In this document: positions 19,301 to 31,382 of the stretch, one piece after another
How positions within the stretch are numbered: position 1 is the stretch's first letter
Layout of the letters: the number at the start of each line of letters is the position of its first letter
Assembly: GCA_964609385.1 (NCBI GenBank)
Contig: CAZSSM010000017.1
Coordinates: forward strand, 1 to 64,000
Length of the DNA: 64,000 nt
DNA from: CAZSSM01 sp964609385
GTDB lineage: Bacteria > Planctomycetota > Planctomycetia > Isosphaerales > Isosphaeraceae
Direction of reading: 5' to 3'
Made by a program: the position numbers and the translations under genes
The notes under the pieces: model-generated
What the model was told of the DNA's origin: nothing
Seen by the model: the letters and a program-made list of their open reading frames with translations, nothing else
The model's database searches: none

Positions 19301-20303
19301 AGTCGATGCCATCGGTTAGGGTCGCTTCAACGATCGCGGCGTCCTCAGGCAGATCAGCGACGGCCAAGCGAATCGCGCCGGGCTCGCTCGCATCCGATCC
19401 GTCTTGACCGAGGAAGTCCAACTCGAGCGTTTGGTTGTCGATTGTGGGGAGGGATGGTCGTGGGGTCGGCTTTGCGGGGTTGCTGGTCTGAGCGACGACT
19501 TGTCCGGCGTCACGCGATCCGTTGGCGTAGAGCAACTGGAGGGTCAACGGAAAATTCGAGAGGTCGCGGTCGGGCTGGATGAACAGCGTGCCCTGGCCCG
19601 GCTGGTCGGGGTCGAGCACGAGTTCGGCGTTCGAGTGGCCTGCACGATTGAGACCGAACTGCCACTCGATCCCCGGCGGGCCGGACAACCCGATCGACTC
19701 CACTGTTGTCAACGCCGAGAGGCCGCTCAGACGAATCTCGACGTCCTGAAATCCGTCGGGGCCGACTGCCGGACCCAGTCCAACCTCGTCGCGGCCGGTC
19801 TGACCGATCCAGGCCAACTCGACGATCGCCCCGGGCATCCGGAGGTTCGGGTCCGCTTCGCCGCCCTCGAAGTAGATCTCGTGCGTCGTATCATCCTCGT
19901 ACGTCAGGGCAAGCTGGAATTGCCGGCCGGTTTCGAAGCGGTCCGGTTCCACGAACAGGTCGCCGGTCGAGCTTCCAAGATCGCGGATCAGCTCGGCGCG
20001 CCAGTGCGGACCGAGCCCTTCGGCCTCATATTGCCAGGCGCTTCCGCCGAAACCCTGGAGTCGAATCGTTTGGACGTCGCGATCTGGATCCAAACCATCG
20101 ATCTGGATATGGATATCCTGGACATCACTTCCGCCCGGCTGCGCCGATGGTCCAACCAGATCGCGTTCGTCTTGACCAAGCCAACCGGCGGAAAGACTCG
20201 ACGCGTCGGCGTTGAGCAAGGTCCGCGGCTCTAAAGAGTTATCACACAATTGAAATGAAAAGGGCGATCGTCGCCGTGACCTTCGGCGTGTCACTTTGTT
20301 CAT
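16323..20303 (-). CDS. LEPR-XLL secreted protein with beta-helix core and four copies of an unnamed module
   Basis: 1326 aa from the ATG at 20303. An Arg-rich N-terminus (VTRRRSRRRSPFSF) precedes the planctomycete export-associated motif LEPRTLLNADASS. Three copies of an approximately 110-residue module then follow, each opening with a motif like WLGQDERDLVG, WIGQTGRDEVG or FLGQDGSDASE. The centre resembles a right-handed parallel beta-helix (LVLNKSTTLVGEPGAVLSF, many short NTI/GN turns). Ig-like stretches with DGNDRVTNDARVRFDGT and DTVAPNPNAPDLRTDADSG come next, then a fourth module (LWYGLDSRSDRVGPSTDPG) at the C-terminus. It is probably exported and surface-bound. Possible roles are polysaccharide binding or cleavage, but I see no catalytic residues I could name. 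A terminator follows it. Confidence 0.85.
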   Translation of the reverse strand: MNKVTRRRSRRRSPFSFQLCDNSLEPRTLLNADASSLSAGWLGQDERDLVGPSAQPGGSDVQDIHIQIDGLDPDRDVQTIRLQGFGGSAWQYEAEGLGPHWRAELIRDLGSSTGDLFVEPDRFETGRQFQLALTYEDDTTHEIYFEGGEADPNLRMPGAIVELAWIGQTGRDEVGLGPAVGPDGFQDVEIRLSGLSALTTVESIGLSGPPGIEWQFGLNRAGHSNAELVLDPDQPGQGTLFIQPDRDLSNFPLTLQLLYANGSRDAGQVVAQTSNPAKPTPRPSLPTIDNQTLELDFLGQDGSDASEPGAIRLAVADLPEDAAIVEATLTDGIDSSWHWTPVDSTDRFARLELEHHDVAPDTAALRFVSRHNLEGLTLHLLVTLDDGRRFIADVEASATDPSAILPDTRDDRGSVVAQPGDDLQDLVDQFGVVELSAGTYRLDQPLVLNKSTTLVGEPGAVLSFSQSSTSPAWTTAIKVMASHTRLESFDVRFEGPIRWNQAVGFGPAVIGSIDNFDPGYSGRTEPIVDLNVLNLDIEGPPSSGTQDWEQTPRLMRLVTASSGRIEGNTLRGGMTELAGGPWTFVDNTHTGTPIGTSTPAVLSVGRPRDLLVEGNTASSEGPSGKTWRFLVLTQEGEGISVVGNTIRDVGPRDDDVIPSANAPEVILTESYRVHFEGRIRRSSPDRMLIQVDVVQGSPVEVGSVVSVLNGPSAGQWRRVVQVIDESTFLLNAPLPDWRPDVVISSGFVDSEYVNNAIDVTGSSTTRPINLLGNQWDSRVVGNRLIGGDDALFLTAMPTEAPRVWGWSRVPMFDLLVQGNEWVDSLKGGTFDVFHGGVSKSTEGRLYATGSIVDNTIVWTQSFLDSLNPSVEPVALTLGHQASLDPTEIHVQAAGNVLVLPADADPSASLMIPSATVNGEVLTDTVRSLPILSTETPKALELINDSGIDGNDRVTNDARVRFDGTQGTDYEYRLIGESDNNYRPVPDPNSFEPVGLVEGVNTVLVRATGSGLPTALTFTYDTVAPNPNAPDLRTDADSGISTTDDVTKRQILRFEADFPTDAIEIALVSDGDVLDRRSVPKPLRDRGSIVEGPNVYEVHASDRAGNTGISDPLTVIRDREGPSAVTNLRSLNDGTVEFDPVSEAIAYHYRVLNSPETSEWIAIGEATSFRLADLGPGTYDVAVRAEDLAGNLGVRQDIAVTFPSSGVELSGLWYGLDSRSDRVGPSTDPGADGRADTRIDVLGLPTDHGAIVSAELVGLGAGRWAFGDPDGPWWYLDVVTSSSSDAASVFFEPGDDFDTDRQFWIVITYSDGTTVDLWVQGEPGSDD

Positions 20304-20328
20304 AGTTAGCCCGAACCCATGTGTCAGG

Positions 20329-20341
20329 ACATTCCGAATGT
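20329..20341. promoter_or_regulatory. Palindrome upstream of the LEPR-XLL beta-helix gene
   Basis: ACATTC-C-GAATGT, a perfect 6-1-6 dyad 26 bp before the ATG, flanked by a weaker GTCAG/CTGAC pair. Possible operator; no binding protein is known. Confidence 0.4.
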
Positions 20342-20567
20342 GTCTGACCGACCGCTCCCTCAGCATCGGCCCGACAATGGACCCCGCAACCTTCATGGGC
20401 GGGGACGATCCGATCGGGGTGACTCGGAACGGACTGTGAGACGACGTTGTGTCCGAACGTCTTAGGTATCTCAGACCATCCGTGTCGCAGGGACCATAGC
20501 ACGCCGATCAGGATGAACTGGGGATGGGGCAACCGAAACGAGCCGAACGGCCGTCCGGAGGACCCGA

Positions 20568-21035
20568 TCACGACGATTCTGAGGAGGACTCCGCCTCGAC
20601 TTGGCAACCGATTGTTGTTTCTCCAACCGGTTTGTCAGAATCGCCGGGGTGTGCTCGAGCTGATCCGCGTACGGACGACTCACGATTGAGCAGGACGAAG
20701 AGGGCAAGGCCAAGAGACGGAATCGGCATGAAGACGAGCGCTGGGATCCAGAACCGCCAGCTCCGTGGATCACCACGTTCCAACAAGACCAGAAACGCCC
20801 AAGCAGCCGTGACGAAGAAGTCGAGCATGGCGAATCCGAAGATCGGGTCGGTCTTCAGCATCGTCCAGAAATGGTCGTCGGGCAGGTTGGTCAGAAACAG
20901 CCAGCGATAAACCAGCCAACCTCCCAGCGGCACCAACGCACCCAGCATCACCCAACCGGTCGCCGGCTTCTGACTCAATTGGGGCATCTGAGGACGTGGG
21001 TTGGCAGTGGTCGTCTCGGAAATCGCGGTCGTCAT
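20568..21035 (-). CDS. Small membrane protein, possibly DUF2834-like
   Basis: 155 aa with three hydrophobic segments: WVMLGALVPLGGWLVYRWLF, FGFAMLDFFVTAAWAFLVLL and FWIPALVFMPIPSLGLALFV. A Glu/Arg pair (ERGDPRSW) follows the second, a layout like DUF2834 proteins. The ends are polar; the C-terminus is Ser/Glu-rich. It is an inner-membrane protein of unknown role. It lies alone between the large secreted protein gene and an unrelated hypothetical gene on the same strand. The DUF2834 resemblance is by eye. Confidence 0.65.
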   Translation of the reverse strand: MTTAISETTTANPRPQMPQLSQKPATGWVMLGALVPLGGWLVYRWLFLTNLPDDHFWTMLKTDPIFGFAMLDFFVTAAWAFLVLLERGDPRSWRFWIPALVFMPIPSLGLALFVLLNRESSVRGSARAHPGDSDKPVGETTIGCQVEAESSSESS

Positions 21036-21210
21036 CGGTGCTGTCTCATTGATTGGATTCAGATCATTACAAGCGTTCTAATCGCATAAACTCGCAGAGG
21101 GCAGTGTTACTGACCCGCCCAGGTTATAGGCTTCCGTGGCCCGTGAGGCCAGTATCAGCAATCTCTCCAATGAGCGTTCAACGATTGCAGTTCGAATACT
21201 TCAGCGATTA

Positions 21211-21924
21211 TCAATTAATCGAGTCCCAAGTCGCTTCGAGAAGCAGAATCATCTCGACGCGTTGAATTCGACGGGCGAGGGCCTCAGCTTCAGAGCCCGG
21301 TTTGGCGTCGTTGCAAAGGTCCAGGAAGGCGGCGATGTTCCAATCAGTACGGTTTCTGAGGGCATCGACACCTGGAGTCTCGGGGGACTCCTCCAGCAAG
21401 GGAGCGACCCGCTCGTCGAGGTCGTGGATGAGGGGATCGGACCCGACTCGCCGAAACCAGTACGAGGCGTTCCAGTGGTCGGGCTCACGACGGTGGGCGA
21501 TCGCATGCCAATAGAGACTGAAGCGGCGATCACCCAGATCGTCGGATCGTTGCGCCGCATCGTGGCTGAGATCCCAGAAGTCGAGGACCTGCAACAGTCC
21601 CGCAGCCAAGGCGAACCGAGAAGATCGCACGACATGATCGGGCAAGAGACCCTCAAGCGATCGATCGTCGATCGCTCGCGCTGAGTCCCAACGCGGCCGA
21701 CCATGGACCAGCGGCAATCCCTCCGAACCGTCCGGACCCAACGCCATCCGGACGACGGCGGCGATCGCATCGGCCGGCTCCAGTCCTCGAGCACGAACCA
21801 CCTCATCGATCGCCTCTCCGGCCCGCAATGCGTCCTCCACCTCCGCACAACCCACGCCCGACCCAACCAAGACTGGCCCCTCAGGCATCTCTGCGATCCG
21901 TGACCACAAGGTGCTGCTCGCCAT
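21211..21924 (-). CDS. Hypothetical protein, DUF433-like N-terminus plus HRREPD motif domain
   Basis: 237 aa from the ATG at 21924, with GGGAG upstream; an in-frame extension to 22026 is hydrophobic and basic and less likely. Residues of about 12-55 (GPVLVGSGVGCAEVEDALRA, then IDEVVRARGLEPADAIAAVV) resemble the short DUF433 helical domain of some antitoxins. The central part contains LQVLDFWDLSHDAAQ and YWHAIAHRREPDHWNASYWF followed by RRVGSDPL. This is a motif I associate with conserved bacterial hypothetical proteins (WHGIMHRREPD..N.KYWFRRVG). The His/Arg/Glu/Asp cluster could bind a metal. There is no partner toxin gene nearby. Function unknown. Confidence 0.75.
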   Translation of the reverse strand: MASSTLWSRIAEMPEGPVLVGSGVGCAEVEDALRAGEAIDEVVRARGLEPADAIAAVVRMALGPDGSEGLPLVHGRPRWDSARAIDDRSLEGLLPDHVVRSSRFALAAGLLQVLDFWDLSHDAAQRSDDLGDRRFSLYWHAIAHRREPDHWNASYWFRRVGSDPLIHDLDERVAPLLEESPETPGVDALRNRTDWNIAAFLDLCNDAKPGSEAEALARRIQRVEMILLLEATWDSIN

Positions 21925-22172
21925 TTCAGAAACTCCCAACCACTTCGAACGATGGAAAATTCGGTCAACGATAAGTTCAAACAACCACCGAATGAGAAAC
22001 CTGATCGAGGCACAAATGTGCTGCATGAAAGATCGATGATTTTACAGATAATGCCGATACAAGTAGCGATCTCCGTCCGTGCCTCCACGTTGAGGCACGG
22101 ACCGCGGATCGTCGATGAGAACCGCCACGCTGAAGATCCAGCAGATTCCCTCGGAACACATGTCACGATTTA

Positions 22173-25574
<3,402 letters not shown>

Positions 25575-25748
25575 AAGAAATCTCCTGAGAAGCAGTCGCG
25601 TGCGGAAGCGGATCGAAGGCGCTTCGGTGCGTCTGAGTGGGCGGGAAGGTTTGACGGAAAGCTCATGGACCGAACGCCGATCGGGCTCGCTGAGGATCAC
25701 ACCTCGACAAATGTCGGACCTACGGTGTTCCGGGGTCCGCTGGAGGGC

Positions 25749-25754
25749 TATAAT
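25749..25754 (+). promoter_or_regulatory. Possible -10 box (TATAAT) for the 1767-aa membrane protein gene
   Basis: An exact TATAAT about 80 bp before the start at 25833, in the intergenic region between divergent genes. The -35 hexamer at the expected distance is poor. Confidence 0.35.
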
Positions 25755-25832
25755 ACCGCAGTTCGCCGCCCAAGATCGGGGTCGGTCCCGTCCAGGGAAT
25801 TGGTGCCCGCGCGTCCTGAGGAGTTCCGCGCC

Positions 25833-28800
25833 ATGGCCTTGAGCACCCAGCCGTCCGGCACACTGCTCGATTATCCGCAGTTTATCGAACATCAACTCCG
25901 CCAGACCCAGACCCGGATCAAGATGACCGACGCGTTGACCGGCCTGGCCACGCTGGTAACGGTCTGTCTGACCCTGCTGTTCGTGGAGATCGTGCTGGAC
26001 CACCTGGTGCCGGCCGGCCTACCCGATTGGGCGCGTCGATTCTTCCTCTATGGCGGCCTGACCTTCGCCGTCGTCTTCGGATTCTTCCGAGTGGTCCGGC
26101 CCCTGATCAGCTCGGTGCACCAGCTCTATGCGGCCAAGGTGATCGAGGACACCACACCCGAATTCAAAAACAGCCTGGTCAACTACGTCAGCCTCCATCG
26201 CTCGCAGGAGACCTCGGAGGCCAAGGGGATTTCCAAAGGGTTCGTCGAGGCGTTGGAGCGGCACACCGTCACCCACCTGAGCAAGGCTGAGATCGACTCG
26301 GCGGTCGACCAGCGCCCGCTGTCACGAACGGTCTATGCCCTGCTCGCGATCATCATCCTGTTCTGTCTCTACTCGCTGACCACACAGAAAAACATCCTCG
26401 ATTCGTTGCAGCGCGCTCTGCTGGCCGACGTCCTGCCACCGACCGACACGCGGCTCGAAGAGATCGAACCGGGCAACATCCAGGTGGTCTCCGGCGAAGA
26501 CGTCAAAGTCTCGGTCCGGATCCTGGGCAACGTCCCCGAATCGGCCACGTTGTTCACCAGCACCGATGGCGGCGAGTTCTACAACGAGCAGCAACTGAGC
26601 CAGGGCGAGCCCTATGCCCCCTGGACGACCACTCTCCGCGACGTCCGGACCGACACGCTCTACTACATCTCCGCTGGTGACGCGATCTCCCGGACCTACA
26701 CGCTGGAGGCCATCCCGGCGCCGGCCTTGGTCGACGTACGAACCGATCTGGAATTCCCCGAGTACACGCAGACCCCACCGCGTCGGGGGAACCCGGGGGG
26801 ACACGTCGAGGCCATCGTCGGGACCCGCGTGATCGTCCAAGCCGAGGCCAACCAGGCCGTCAAGCAAGCTCAGTTGAACATCGGCGGGACCGGGCGACCG
26901 ATCGTCATGACCGTCGACCCGAACGACCCGTACCAGATCACCGGGGAATTTCTGGTCGAAAGCAACGGCTCCTACACGATCAACTTCACCACCGTTGAGG
27001 ATCAGAATAACCCCAACCCGGTCCTCTACGACATCATTGCCCTGCCCGACACCCCGCCCTCGGCCCAATTCCTCAATCCCACCCGCGATCGCTTTGAGGT
27101 GCCGGCGAATGGGCGCGTCAACCTTCAGTTCGAGGCCGTCGACGACTTCGGCTTGGTCGACCTCCAACTCCACCTGACCCGTGACGACACCCCGCTTCGC
27201 GATCCGACCAACCTCATCGAAGAACCAACAAGCCTCTTCGAAGGTCAATCGCTCGTCGTCCCCGAGGAGTTGGGGCTCCAACCCGGCGATGAGGTTGAGT
27301 ACTGGCTCACGGCTCAAGACAACCGCCTTCCGGTCGCCAACGCGTTCCGGACCAACCATCGCGTCCTGCTGATCACCGAACCGGTCGAACAGCAACCGCC
27401 GCAGGATGACCAGCAAGGCGCCCCGCAAGACCAAGGTCCGCAGCAACAAAATCCGCAGGACCAACCTCAGGACCAAAACCAAGATCCACAGCAACAGGGT
27501 GGAGAGCAGGGGAATCCGGGCGGAGAAGGGTCCGCACAAGAAGGCGACCCCAACGACGAGGGTCAAGCCGACCCGAACAACAGCGATCCGGGCAACGAGG
27601 GACTGGATAACGCCGATGCGCAACGCGAGGGCGAGCCCAACTCCGCGACCCAGGACGGCCGCCCTCAAGACGGTCCGGCCCAGGACGATCGTGATCCGGC
27701 CCAGGGTGACCAGGCCAATCAATCTCAGGATGGGGCGAGTGAGCCTCGCGAAGGTGACGACCCTGCCGACCCATCCGACGCGCAACCGAACGACGACCAA
27801 GCTTCGGAATCGAGTTCAGGCCGACGCGACGGCTCGTCCGGCAATCGCTCCGAGGACCAAGACTTCCGTGGTCGTGATACAGGCCCTCAAGCCGATCCCA
27901 ACCGCAACGAACGCCAGCCGAGTGATGGAAACTCCGAGACCTCACGATCTCAGAGGAACCCCAACACCAACGATGATCCGAACAACAACGATCCACGGGA
28001 AAGAAATCAGGCGGACTCCGACTCCCGTGAGACAGGCAACCGAGACGAGGATCGAGGCGGTCGTCAGCAAGGTGGTGAGAACGGACAGGAGTCGGATCAG
28101 TCTCGAGGATCGGGACAGGATCGAGGTCCGTCCGAACAGGGCAGTGACGGTTCCTCCAACGACCGCGAACCGGAGATGACCCCCGAAGAACGCGAGCAGT
28201 TCGAAAAGCTTCAGCGCGAACTGGGCCTCGATGAGGAAGACGCAAACCAAGGTCAGGATCAAGGTCGAGACCAAGGGAACGCCGAGTCGTCGACTCGAAA
28301 CGAGCGGAATGGCTCACAAGATCGATCCGATTCGCAACGAGAATCGGGGGCTCAGCAGCAACGTCCTGAGGGCGATCGCGACCCCACCTCCGAAGAACGA
28401 GGGGGCAACACCGATCCATCCAACAACGCCCCGCAAGCCGAACGCGATTCGAACGCCTCGGAGAACGATGGGGGTGACCCGTCCAACCCGAATGACACCG
28501 CGGATCCTCGCGAGTCGAATCGCTCCGGGGACGGTGGTGATCAGCAGGAATCGGGCGGCTCCGACAACCAGTCTCCGACCGAACGTGACGGGGATGAAAG
28601 GGCGTCCAATCAACGAGATCCGTCAGATGAATCGAATATGGGGAGCGGCGAACAACGCGACCCGACCCAGGCCGACTCAAATCGCCGAGACGGTACCGAT
28701 CGGTCGAGTGACTCGGAGAGAAGCGACGGAGCAAACCAGCCTCGATCTCAAGACAGCGCCGACTCTCAGGAATCTCAAGAGGGAACACAACCTCGTGAGC

Positions 28801-31136
28801 GTGGTGACAATCCTTCCGGCTCTGACATGAGTCAAGAGCCTCAGGACTCATCGTCACCATCTCCTGAGTCGAACGGTCAGCAGAATCGAGAAGCTGGCGG
28901 TAATCCGGATCGGGTTCCGAACGAGCAACCAGGGACGAACCGGGAGCAAAACTCCGCCGCGGAGCAATCCGGAACCAATTCCGAACGATCCGGCAATCCG
29001 CAGTCCCAGGAACGCCGAGGTGACCCGAATCGGACCGATCAATCCGGAGAAAACGCCAGTCAAGGCGACCAGACCGATCAGCAGCCCGGTAGCCAAGACC
29101 CGTCGGAGGCCGAACGAGCCGGTGAGCCGAACAGCGCCGAACGCAATGGCGACCCGAATCAGCGTGATTCCTCCACGGACCGAGCCGACGGGAATCGGCC
29201 CGACGCGGAGCAGACCGGTCGGCCGCAAGAGGGTCAACAAGGTCCAGGTGAGGATCCGACCGAGCGTAATGCCTCCGACCCGAGTGCCCAATCTCAAGGA
29301 GAACGTTCGGGATCCGAGGATCAAGCTCCACGCTCGAACGAACAACCGGGCGGGAACGAGCCTAATGGTCAGCGTTCCGACAGTGGTGAGGAAACGGGTC
29401 AACCGAACTCTGATCCGAACAGCCGACCCGATTCCGGAGAACCGCAGAGCGGCGAAGGTCAGCGCCCGTCTGATCAGCAAAGAAATGATCCGACAGAGAC
29501 GGATTCGCCACAAGACGGTCGTCAGCCAGGATCCGATGAGGCGTCCCAGGAACGCCTGGGCTCGGGTGAGAACCCAGAGGCTTCGTCCAGCGAACGACCC
29601 GACAGTCAACCCAACGACAGCGGCGAGACCCAGAACCCGGAACAGCCGAGCGATTCCCAACAGCCCGGATCCGAATCGCAGCCGCGAACCGAGCAGCGGT
29701 CAGAGCAGGGCGAAGGTCAAGAACAGTCGGGGAATCCCGAGTCGTCCTCGGAGCCGTCCGGCCGAGAGCCTACCGAAGGCCAATCGTCTTCAAACGATCC
29801 GCAACAGGGCAGCGAAGCCGGTCAGCCTGAACCTGGAGAGCAGACCGACTCGAGTCGACCCGGTGAGCCGTCCGACCAAAGCCAGCCCAGCCCGAGCCAA
29901 TCAGGTGGTGATTCAACTCAACCGTCTGATCAAGAGGGTGGTCAACCCAGCCAGAGCCAACCTGGAGAGACACCCAGCGACGAGCAACAACAGCCTAATT
30001 CTCCCGAGTCCAATCAAAGCGGCGGCAAGGAATCTCAGGAGAATGATGGAGAGAACGGCAAGGGCCAAGGAGAAGGATCGGGCCAAGGACGCGGCGGAGA
30101 ATCCGATCAGGGAACGCCGGGGCAGCAGGGTCAACCCCAGGACGGCGAGGGCAACGAGCCAGGCGACGGACAATCGGGTCGCTCGGAAGAGGGAAATCCG
30201 TCGGGACGCCCTGGCGGTTCTGAGTCGAGCGAATCGGGAGAACAGGGCGAATCGGGCGAGACGGGCTCGGGCGAATCAGGGAAAGGAGGCACTCCCACCG
30301 GAGAGACTCAGCCCTCTGATTCCAACGATGACAGCTCGGCGGTCCCTGGAGATACCAACGGCCAAGGGCGACCGACCGAATCCTCCAACGAGCCCTCCGA
30401 CGCCAACTCGGGTCGACCGACCGATCGGCCAGGAGACCAGGGTTCGCAACAATCGGGGGAACCCAACGGAGAATCCTCGAACGGTGGGCAGCCAAACGGC
30501 AATACAACACCCAGCCAACCATCGCCCTCCGAAGGTGGCGGTGGCATGAACCCCTCCGGCAGCGATGGGGATCCCGGACCGCTCTCGCCCGACGATCTTC
30601 CCTACGAAAAGGACACCTCCGAGGCCTCACCCCAGGCCGATACGCCTCCGGACAATCCTGGGGAGTTGCCTGCGCCCCGCGATATCTCCTCACGTCAGAA
30701 GGTGGTCAACCGGCTCAAGGAGATGCAACAGAACGGTCAGATTACGCCCGAAATGGAAGAACGCCTGGGGATGGATCGAAACCAGATCGACGACTTTATC
30801 CGCAAGTTCGATGCGCCGCCGAGTCGCCCTGAGGCCGGACCTGTCGAGACGATCGAGGGCGAATACGGTGAGCAACCCGAGTACGATGCGGGTCGGAGCG
30901 TCCGAGGCCCAGGCGGCAATGCACGGCTTCGATCGGGCACCCGTCGGGGAGGCAACTCGGTCGCTCAAGATGAACTCCGGGGCAACCAGCAAGGCTCGGG
31001 CACCGAGGTTCCCTCGTTCCTCAGGCGTCGTTTCGAGGCCTACCAACGGAGCCTCTCGGAGACCAAGACCAATGCCGGCTCCGGAAATCGCAACGGCCGG
31101 AGCAGTAGTAACACAGGTCGGCCTGGCCCACGCTAA
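25833..31136 (+). CDS. Large membrane protein with giant low-complexity region
   Basis: 1767 aa from the ATG at 25833, with GAGGAG upstream; the frame is open far to the left, but that lies antisense to Tricorn. Two transmembrane helices come first (LATLVTVCLTLLFVEIVLDH and FFLYGGLTFAVVFGFF), then a third hydrophobic stretch (VYALLAIIILFCLYSL). Ig-like beta-strand sequence follows (residues about 190-515; ISAGDAISRTYTLEAIPAP, YWLTAQDNRLPVAN). Residues of about 517-1585 are almost only Gln, Asn, Asp, Ser, Gly, Glu, Pro and Arg. The C-terminus regains structure: RQKVVNRLKEMQQNGQITPE followed by MEERLGMDRNQIDDFIRKF. The two ends resemble planctomycete membrane proteins with a DUF4175-like layout; that assignment is uncertain. 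Function unknown. Confidence 0.8.
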   Translation: MALSTQPSGTLLDYPQFIEHQLRQTQTRIKMTDALTGLATLVTVCLTLLFVEIVLDHLVPAGLPDWARRFFLYGGLTFAVVFGFFRVVRPLISSVHQLYAAKVIEDTTPEFKNSLVNYVSLHRSQETSEAKGISKGFVEALERHTVTHLSKAEIDSAVDQRPLSRTVYALLAIIILFCLYSLTTQKNILDSLQRALLADVLPPTDTRLEEIEPGNIQVVSGEDVKVSVRILGNVPESATLFTSTDGGEFYNEQQLSQGEPYAPWTTTLRDVRTDTLYYISAGDAISRTYTLEAIPAPALVDVRTDLEFPEYTQTPPRRGNPGGHVEAIVGTRVIVQAEANQAVKQAQLNIGGTGRPIVMTVDPNDPYQITGEFLVESNGSYTINFTTVEDQNNPNPVLYDIIALPDTPPSAQFLNPTRDRFEVPANGRVNLQFEAVDDFGLVDLQLHLTRDDTPLRDPTNLIEEPTSLFEGQSLVVPEELGLQPGDEVEYWLTAQDNRLPVANAFRTNHRVLLITEPVEQQPPQDDQQGAPQDQGPQQQNPQDQPQDQNQDPQQQGGEQGNPGGEGSAQEGDPNDEGQADPNNSDPGNEGLDNADAQREGEPNSATQDGRPQDGPAQDDRDPAQGDQANQSQDGASEPREGDDPADPSDAQPNDDQASESSSGRRDGSSGNRSEDQDFRGRDTGPQADPNRNERQPSDGNSETSRSQRNPNTNDDPNNNDPRERNQADSDSRETGNRDEDRGGRQQGGENGQESDQSRGSGQDRGPSEQGSDGSSNDREPEMTPEEREQFEKLQRELGLDEEDANQGQDQGRDQGNAESSTRNERNGSQDRSDSQRESGAQQQRPEGDRDPTSEERGGNTDPSNNAPQAERDSNASENDGGDPSNPNDTADPRESNRSGDGGDQQESGGSDNQSPTERDGDERASNQRDPSDESNMGSGEQRDPTQADSNRRDGTDRSSDSERSDGANQPRSQDSADSQESQEGTQPRERGDNPSGSDMSQEPQDSSSPSPESNGQQNREAGGNPDRVPNEQPGTNREQNSAAEQSGTNSERSGNPQSQERRGDPNRTDQSGENASQGDQTDQQPGSQDPSEAERAGEPNSAERNGDPNQRDSSTDRADGNRPDAEQTGRPQEGQQGPGEDPTERNASDPSAQSQGERSGSEDQAPRSNEQPGGNEPNGQRSDSGEETGQPNSDPNSRPDSGEPQSGEGQRPSDQQRNDPTETDSPQDGRQPGSDEASQERLGSGENPEASSSERPDSQPNDSGETQNPEQPSDSQQPGSESQPRTEQRSEQGEGQEQSGNPESSSEPSGREPTEGQSSSNDPQQGSEAGQPEPGEQTDSSRPGEPSDQSQPSPSQSGGDSTQPSDQEGGQPSQSQPGETPSDEQQQPNSPESNQSGGKESQENDGENGKGQGEGSGQGRGGESDQGTPGQQGQPQDGEGNEPGDGQSGRSEEGNPSGRPGGSESSESGEQGESGETGSGESGKGGTPTGETQPSDSNDDSSAVPGDTNGQGRPTESSNEPSDANSGRPTDRPGDQGSQQSGEPNGESSNGGQPNGNTTPSQPSPSEGGGGMNPSGSDGDPGPLSPDDLPYEKDTSEASPQADTPPDNPGELPAPRDISSRQKVVNRLKEMQQNGQITPEMEERLGMDRNQIDDFIRKFDAPPSRPEAGPVETIEGEYGEQPEYDAGRSVRGPGGNARLRSGTRRGGNSVAQDELRGNQQGSGTEVPSFLRRRFEAYQRSLSETKTNAGSGNRNGRSSSNTGRPGPR
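27385..30590 (+). repeat. Low-complexity Q/N/D/S/G/E/P-rich coding region
   Basis: About 3.2 kb coding for about 1070 residues of disorder-prone sequence with recurring short motifs such as GEPNSAERNGDPNQ, SEQGEGQEQSG and SQPSPSQSGG. There is no fixed repeat unit. Its composition opens long spurious frames on both strands. Confidence 0.85.
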
Positions 31137-31382
31137 AATCGGGTGATTCGTTCCGACCCGGCAAACCCCAGACTTACTGGGTCGGATCAGATGAAGACCG
31201 AGCGACCGGAACTCCTGTTGTCGGTCTGTCACCCGCGTCGCCCAATCCAGCAGTCCCGGATCGAACCGCACTGGCGGTCGATTCGGGACGTCCAGATAAC
31301 GACCCCGCCGACCATCGGCTCCCGCGACCGATCGAATCGGGTCGTCCAGGAGGCTCCTATCACTGCACGCGCTACATCCACG

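Noticed and set aside
27373..30693. Long open frames antisense to and in other frames of the low-complexity region (up to 652 aa).
   Set aside because: They follow from the biased codon composition of the real gene: repetitive Arg/Pro/Thr-rich translations, no start signals, no motifs.
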